Part shown: one piece after another, positions 58,303 to 64,000 of the stretch
Layout: each line of letters begins with the position of its first letter
Position numbering within the stretch: position 1 is the first letter of the stretch
Assembly: GCA_030247855.1 (NCBI GenBank)
Contig: JAPDRN010000011.1
Coordinates: 62,001-126,000 of the forward strand
Direction of reading: 5' to 3'
From: Knufia peltigerae
Lineage: Eukaryota; Ascomycota; Eurotiomycetes; Chaetothyriales; Trichomeriaceae
DNA: 64,000 nt
Program-made: the position numbers and the translations under genes
The notes under the pieces: model-generated
The model's input: the letters and a program-made list of their open reading frames with translations, nothing else
Database searches by the model: none
Told to the model about the DNA's origin: nothing

Positions 58303-59231
58303 AGGCTTGGTGGTTCTTCAGTCTGTTTATGGAATCGAGATCAACTTGTTTGCTTCGAATATTTGTGGCATTCGAAATGATCAAAACAGCCGCTCAAGCC
58401 TCTCGAAGGTGATAAACCTACGCTCGGTGGATTTCTCTCATATAGATATCCGAGGTACTGTACTCTGGACACCACAACACATCCACGTTGCTAGAATCCC
58501 ACTCACTCTGACTTGACAAAATCTGGGGCTTGTGTGGGTTCATGCGGGACTCTCTCCAGGGCTTTGGCACTTTCTGTGTTGGAGAAACACGCCGCGACGT
58601 CTTGCAGTGCTCGAGGCTGTGACTTGCCGTGTACGGAATAACAAGAGCACTGAGGACGTACGTGCTCCTGACTAACTTTGACGCATTCGTAGAACAAGCC
58701 CGCACACTGACTTCGAAGTGTCGAGCACAAGTCTCTTGACCAGACAAGCCAGTCTAGTTTCCAACCCGCATCAGACCACAGGCTGCCTGAATTCTCTGAC
58801 CCATGGCCAAGCCCGCACCTCTGGGGACAGGAGCCTCGCGATCCGGGGAAGAAATGGGATTCCGTGAGAGATCTTGCACAGTAACCGGGATAAATCCATC
58901 GTACTAGCTTCACCCACGAAACCCTGTGCGCCCAATATTAAAGGCATTAGGCGAATAGCTGCCCGGTGCCGAGAAATCACAAGCCTGCTCTGGGGAATGT
59001 TCAAAAGTTTTCGCTTGTCGTAGGTTTACTTGGTGCCCGGATCTTGCACCAGGAAAGTTGAGGGGCAGCATCACCCGTCACAAGAGCCCAGAGTTCTGCC
59101 CACGGGGTGGTGAGTGGGTCAGGCGATTGTTCAACCCTCGGGTATATCTAATGATGTCTCCCACTGCCTGGTGTTCGACGATCTCTGGTACTCGGCTGTG
59201 CTGGTATTGATATAGATGATATCGTAAAACA
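58303..59231. promoter_or_regulatory. Shared divergent promoter of the two P450 genes
   Basis: This 929-base region lies between opposed P450 starts. A GGTATATCTA box lies at about 59141, some 90 bases before the right-hand ATG. Minus-strand ORFs at 58418-58913 have no domain. Opposed placement suggests joint control. Confidence 0.5.
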
Positions 59232-61036
59232 ATGGCACAATTACAGAGCTTCCTTGCCAACGCAAAGACAGTGTCCCCGCTCGTGGTGGGATGTGGTCTC
59301 CTCGGGCTATGGGTCCTTTTCCAGTTGTTTTCCTACCTTCGAGATCCTCTGAGGGACATACCTGGTCCCTTTACGGCACGTTTCAGCAGACTGTGGTATC
59401 TGAAGGAAGTCGCCAGCGGTCGCTTTGAGAAGACCAACATCGCTCTGCATAAGAAGTATGGGCCGATTGTCAGGATCGCTCCACATTACTATTCCATCGA
59501 TGACATGAATGCGATTTCGACCATTTATGGTCACGGCACACATTTCGTCAAGGTGGGTTAAATGTGTAGCCATGCGTTCGTGTGGAAGAAGACCCCCGGA
59601 CATTATTGACGAGAAGTAGGGCAAGTGGTATATTGCCTCAGCGCCGCCGACTAACAAAGTACCGAATCTTTTCACTGAACTCGATCCGGACGTACACTCC
59701 GCCGTTCGACGAAAGGTGGCTTCATTGTACTCGATGACAAGCCTGGTCGCCATGGAACCCAATGCCGTCGAGTGTGCTCAATTGCTCATCGAGAAATTTA
59801 CTTCATTGGCAGAGTCGGGCAAGCCAATCAACCTGCAAGTGTGGCTGCAGTACTTTGCATTTGACACCATTGCCCTCATCACTGTAGGTTCTCATCCTTT
59901 CCCCTCTTGAGAGCGTGCAGAAGATTGATCTCTCGTGTCATAAGCTGAGTAAAAGATTCGGCTTCCTGGACACCGGCGAAGACAATGGGGGAATGATTGA
60001 TGCGTTGCACAAGTATCTCCTGTATCTTTCCCAGGTTGGTGTCATTCACGAATGGCATTCGACCCTCAACTGGGTTATGTCTTTCCTGCCGAAGCAAGGC
60101 ATGCATTATCTGGGAAGCTTTATGACGGATCAACTCGCCGAGGGTCAGCGACAAAGGCCAAAAGGAAGTCTTGAGAAGGATCAATCAAAGTCCACAGACG
60201 ACTTTCTGACCAAATTGTTACGCATGAATGCTCTTCAGCCAGATAAGTTCACAATGGAAGACGTCTATTCGATTTGCATGACCAATATCGGAGCCGGATC
60301 CGACACCACTTCAGTCAGCCTTGCTGGTATTATGTACTGCTTCATGAAGAACCCAGAGGCATTGGAGAAGGTACGTGCCGAGCGTCTGCGGCATCGGAGT
60401 TCGCTAACGAAAAGCAGGTCAGGAAAGAGATCGACGAAGCAATGCAAGGTCGCGGGTCCGACGAGATGCTCAGCTTCCAAGAAGCGCAGAAGCTGCCATA
60501 CCTCCAGGCGTGTATCAAGGAGGGATTACGTATGCATCCCGCTACCGGTCTGCCCATGGTTCGAGTGGTACCTAAGGGCGGGTCGACCATCGCAGGACGA
60601 TATTTCCCGGCAAAGGTGCGTTATTGCATGAATCCTTGAATATAGGATACTAACTCGAAATCAGACCGAAGTTGGTGTGAACAGCTGGGTGGCCCACGCC
60701 AACCAGAGCATCTTCGGTCCCGATGCGGAAAAGTTCAGACCAGAGAGATGGCTTGAATCGGCAGAGAGGACATCAGATATGAACAGATACATTATGACAG
60801 CAAGTATCATCAAACGTTGCGGCAAGACATGTCCTAACCAGTCTTCATAGTTCGGCGTCGGCTCACGTACCTGCATCGGCAAGAACATCTCGTTGCTCGA
60901 AATCTCGATCTTGATCCCTGAACTGGTGAGAAAGTTTAACTTCACATTGACACACCCAGAACGTCAACTCGAGACCGAGAATGTGTGGTTTGTGAAACAA
61001 AAGAACTTGGATTGCTATGTGTCGCTCAGGAGGTGA
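59232..61036 (+). CDS. Cytochrome P450 monooxygenase (pisatin demethylase-like)
   Basis: Six exons: 59232-59552, 59620-59883, 59945-60370, 60418-60615, 60665-60799 and 60851-61036, 509 residues, phase kept. The fifth intron uses a GC donor (GCAAGT...TAG). The N-terminal anchor (VSPLVVGCGLLGLWVLFQLF) is followed by DIPGPFTARFSRLWYL. The I-helix is GAGSDTTSVS, the ExxR block is KEGLRMHPATGLPMVRV, and the heme loop is FGVGSRTCIGKN with Cys456. The RLWYL, SKRFGFLD and RMHPA segments match the CYP57/pisatin demethylase and related fungal P450s acting on plant phenolics or other hydrophobic compounds. An alternative acceptor 21 bases upstream of exon 3 would add seven residues. The gene is divergent from the other P450 and converges on the amidotransferase gene. 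Confidence 0.95.
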
Positions 61037-61139
61037 AATATGCGGTCTTGTCTAAGGTGGCGGCTGCAGATAAGCATAGGTTGTCAATGCGAAGCATAAC
61101 CCCATCTGAGGATTTGTGAAGCTTCGGTACATAATCTCT

Positions 61140-62021
61140 TCAATGCTCCTGCACCATGGCGTCGCCGCTCGGTAGCATGTCTAGCAAAAATTGCAGGACC
61201 CATTCCTGCATAGCCAGGGAATCATGCTTCCCTTTGGTGCCCTCCACCCAGCCCTCAACTTCGTCTGGACGATAGCCACGTTCAGGGGTGAAGAGGTATC
61301 TAAACGACTCTGACATTATCCACGAATCGCATTCCCAGTGGGGCTGCGATGTGAGAACTCTACCGGGTTCGAAGAGTCCTTGTACGTGACAGTGCTTGGT
61401 GCTTCCAAGCGACATCCACCGCCCCGGTAAAGACCCTGGTGCCTTAGGGAGGACAACATGATCGCCATGTCCAAATTGTAAGCATAGCTGTGGTTCCGGT
61501 CCAGAGCCAACCGATACTGTGTCCGCATTGATATAATATTCCAGTCCAGGGAAATAGGGTGTCAGTTTGGGATTTAGCATGACCGTTTGCAGACCAGATT
61601 CGAATCCACCAGGGTGTTTTTCCACAATGACTCCGTGGCTACCGAGCAGAGTCTGGCTGATGATTTGATGACCAAAGCATACCCCTGCTATTCGAACCTC
61701 GGGGTATCTGCTGTATACGAGTTTGATGAAATCCGCTAGTGGTTTGATCCATGGGTCAGGGTCGTATGCTCCTGCCATCGACCCTGTCACTAGTATGGCG
61801 TCTATCTTCCTTGGATCAGGAAAATGCCCCTTGACGACGTCGAAGCCACAGAGATCAAGCGGACAAGATACGTCGAGGCGTTTCGCGGCATCAGCTAAGA
61901 CTGACGTGAATATTCCGCTGAAATATGGGCCGTATGCCTTTGCTATAGTGGGGACGTTACGTTCACAGTCGAGGATTGCTATCCGTCGGACTTGACAGCC
62001 AGATCGAGCCGGGAGTTGCAT
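61140..62021 (-). CDS. Class I glutamine amidotransferase-like protein
   Basis: Single exon, 293 residues. The GATase1 triad is visible: nucleophile Cys115 in AGVCFGHQII, then His228 and Glu230 in SQPHWE. FGHGDHVV matches the conserved HxDxV region of GMP-synthase-like GATases. There is no synthetase partner domain, as in the stand-alone proteins that hydrolyse gamma-glutamyl bonds (for example Dug3-independent glutathione or gamma-glutamyl detoxification enzymes). It starts right after a Lys/Arg-poor N-terminus and has no targeting signal. Its stop codon lies 103 bases from that of P450 number two. Whether it serves the pathway, for example by processing a glutathione adduct, is speculation. 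Confidence 0.9.
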   Translation of the reverse strand: MQLPARSGCQVRRIAILDCERNVPTIAKAYGPYFSGIFTSVLADAAKRLDVSCPLDLCGFDVVKGHFPDPRKIDAILVTGSMAGAYDPDPWIKPLADFIKLVYSRYPEVRIAGVCFGHQIISQTLLGSHGVIVEKHPGGFESGLQTVMLNPKLTPYFPGLEYYINADTVSVGSGPEPQLCLQFGHGDHVVLPKAPGSLPGRWMSLGSTKHCHVQGLFEPGRVLTSQPHWECDSWIMSESFRYLFTPERGYRPDEVEGWVEGTKGKHDSLAMQEWVLQFLLDMLPSGDAMVQEH

Positions 62022-63836
62022 TTTGGTTGAAGTTGGAGGAGGATAGATTGTAAAACGCTGAGGATATCGAACAATGACAGGACCTTTTCAAAAGGCACGA
62101 CGTTTGCATGGTACCATCCAAGAAGTGGTGGGGGTGAGCAAATGAGTAGTATGTACTCTTCTTTGGCCCATGGCCGCGAGAGTCCTGGAAGGCATATCGT
62201 TCCTCTTTAGGAAGGCGAGATACGTCTGAGATAGCGAGGTGGAGTTGAGCGCCGTCCGTGGCACCTTCAATGTCATTGGACATCAAATGATCAAGCCACA
62301 GAGATGTCCTTGATGATTGAGAATGTCAAGGCAGGTGTATGGGTCACTTTGACAATGCCCTCATATCTGCTACTCTTTCGAGGCTCTCAGCATGAAAGCG
62401 CTGCTAGTATGGCGAGGTCGTAGTGATTGTAGCCCGAATAGTCTCAACGCAAGAATGTACGGGATGCGGTGTTGTCGAATGGTACAGACGATGTTCGGCA
62501 GAAATGTAGTTCTCGACTCATGTTGTGGGATGGAAGTTAGACCGTCTCAGCTGGTCTCAATATGGCCTCGCGATATCTTTGACCACGAGGCTGTAACTCA
62601 CTCAGATATTTCAGTGCCACTTATCACTTCGCATCGCTTGTTAAGTACACGACGCAGCAAGTGGCGTTGCTATTGGGGCTTGTTCTCGCTCGTCTCCCAT
62701 GTGTATCGTCGTGGGCATTGTCGCAACATATGCTTGCTGGATGGCTTCAGGCGTAAAAGCTGGACAGCTGCTGGATCAGATACACAGGTGCACCGGCCTC
62801 ATTTCGAGCTAATCGTACTTGGTCTGAGGCTTTTGCTCAATAGCGAAGGGATGCGAAGGACTAGCTTCATCAGAGGGGCTTCTCCCAAAGTGATGTTAGC
62901 CTGGAATGAACACACAAGGTCGACGAACCAGAGTCATATAGATACGATTGTGAGATTCTGCCATCACTTTGGACTCTGTAACGAAATCCCAATGTAAAAT
63001 ATATGAGGTGGAATCTCGCACGCAATTAAATAATCACGGACTCGAGATAGCAAGAAAAGTCTTTGTACTACCTATTGCTTCTTTTCTTTTTGTTTTAGCT
63101 AGAACCAATCCTTACACTCGTCTTATGCTTCGTGTGTACACCATGATTCCTCATCCCGACCTCTCGATCGTTGACTGTGATCGCCTCTACGACGTACTGC
63201 CATTCCCCATACGCAGCTTATGCCGACTCAGCCCCAGATTGCGAATGGTCAAGGAAGCGGTGGGGTGTACGGATAGTGAGACGACCTGTAAGGCTTCCGA
63301 TCACCAAAGACCACGTATGAGTGGTGAGATGTGCCCGGGAACTACAAGAAGGTTGCCTGATTCCGTTGTCATCGCCCGCACCGTACGCGTACACATTTGC
63401 TTAGACACAGATTCGTGGAGAAAGGCAGTGGTGATCTCTACATTGTCAGAAGCGATTGAAAAATAATGTGCTTGCTAAGTATAATTAACCTGGAATAAGG
63501 GAACTCTAGAATTTGTCAATTTGATCTGTGTGGTAATTCAACAAGTGTAGTCTTATTATGGTCATCTGCATACACTCGCAACCAGATATTAGAGATATAC
63601 ACTAGGTAACAGTAAAGTATTCTGGCATGACATGTCGCCATGGTCAAGACCATCCCTTGGTTTCAACCATTCCACTCCGTAGAACTCCATAAAATGAGCG
63701 TCATGAATCTGTATCGTTTAATCCTGATATCCTGGATTATCTCTACAGAATTCTGTAGATAATACCGGCATCTTGAACCATCTCCTCTTCTCACCGTCTC
63801 GAGCACACCTGTCCTCTATGCTCCGTATTCTTTGTC
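62022..63836. other. Gene-poor right-hand region, 1.8 kb
   Basis: It is upstream of the amidotransferase start. ORFs such as 62392-62997 (plus) and 62969-63466 (plus) have Cys/Arg/Trp-rich, random-looking composition. Minus-strand frames over 62400-63000 show short protein-like pieces broken by many stops, so a decayed gene is possible but not shown. ACTCCGTA and CTCCGTA motifs are at about 63672 and 63823. Confidence 0.4.
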
Positions 63837-64000
63837 ATGGACGAAACTGCCCCTGCTTCGTGTGCTCCTGGTCCTTCTTCCACCGAACCGTCGTCGCCTC
63901 GTTGACTTCGGCGCACTGTCTCTTCGAGCGCCTCCACCCAAGCAGAAGAGGACCGTCGACAGGAAGAAACAGGCCACAGCGGCCCATTCGAAGCCAAAGG
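63837..64000 (+). pseudogene. Possible gene start at right edge, interrupted by one TGA
   Basis: From an ATG at 63837 the frame encodes a Ser/Pro-rich, acidic start (MDETAPASCAPGPSS), meets one TGA at 63903-63905, then stays open to the window edge with a hydrophilic, Glu/Gln-rich composition (RRTVSSSASTQAEED). This resembles the cytosolic N-terminus of many fungal membrane proteins. The TGA could be a mutated CGA, an intron may remove it, or the frame may be chance. Evidence is weak. Confidence 0.2.

Noticed and set aside
51797..62021. Polyketide or non-ribosomal peptide cluster
   Set aside because: No PKS, NRPS or terpene synthase is present. The ligase is a stand-alone adenylate-forming enzyme without carrier domains.
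62392..63466. 201- and 165-codon plus-strand ORFs right of the amidotransferase
   Set aside because: They are rich in Cys, Trp and Arg with no motif, typical of chance or antisense frames.
1..64000. CRISPR arrays, prokaryotic operons, ribosome binding sites
   Set aside because: The spliced gene structures are eukaryotic; the only tandem repeats are simple microsatellites.

Overview
The window is nuclear DNA of a filamentous ascomycete (Pezizomycotina). Genes are split by short GT-AG introns (mostly 46-200 bases). A Zn2Cys6 regulator, a CENP-B/psq-type helix-turn-helix regulator, a fungal PXA protein and an ERG24-type sterol reductase are present, and a TACTCCGTA/TACGGAGTA motif recurs between genes. 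The gene set and style fit Eurotiomycetes, possibly Chaetothyriales; that placement is inference only.

Layout. 1-4.1 kb: 5' part of a myotubularin gene cut by the left edge, then a dual-specificity phosphatase. 6-11 kb: a small conserved protein and a large low-complexity protein. 11.9-18.9 kb: housekeeping block with a calcineurin-like phosphoesterase, an M20 peptidase, cysteine dioxygenase and the translation GTPase Rbg1/DRG1. 19-22.8 kb: gene-poor, upstream of the psq/CENP-B regulator (22.8-24.6 kb). 24.6-29.2 kb: gene-free convergent region with simple repeats. 29.2-33.3 kb: PXA-domain protein carrying an unusual 2.1-kb intron. 33.6-36.9 kb: nucleoside hydrolase with an 8-base exon, and tRNA adenosine deaminase TAD1. 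38.7-42.5 kb: large Zn2Cys6 regulator. 42.7-46.4 kb: MRH-domain receptor (Mrl1 type) and C-14 sterol reductase.

47.3-62.0 kb is the accessory part: an MFS transporter, an SDR, a peroxisomal (C-terminal AKL) acyl-CoA ligase, an alpha-methylacyl-CoA racemase, two divergent cytochrome P450s and a class I glutamine amidotransferase. Together they look like a pathway that oxidises a hydrophobic, probably methyl-branched substrate to a carboxylic acid, activates it with CoA, corrects its 2-methyl stereochemistry and passes it to peroxisomal beta-oxidation. The ligase carries an apparent one-base frameshift in a run of five T. 62-64 kb has no convincing intact gene.

Many genes here are multi-exon; exon joins were read by eye from splice signals, phase and family motifs. 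Where given, joins keep the frame across all introns.
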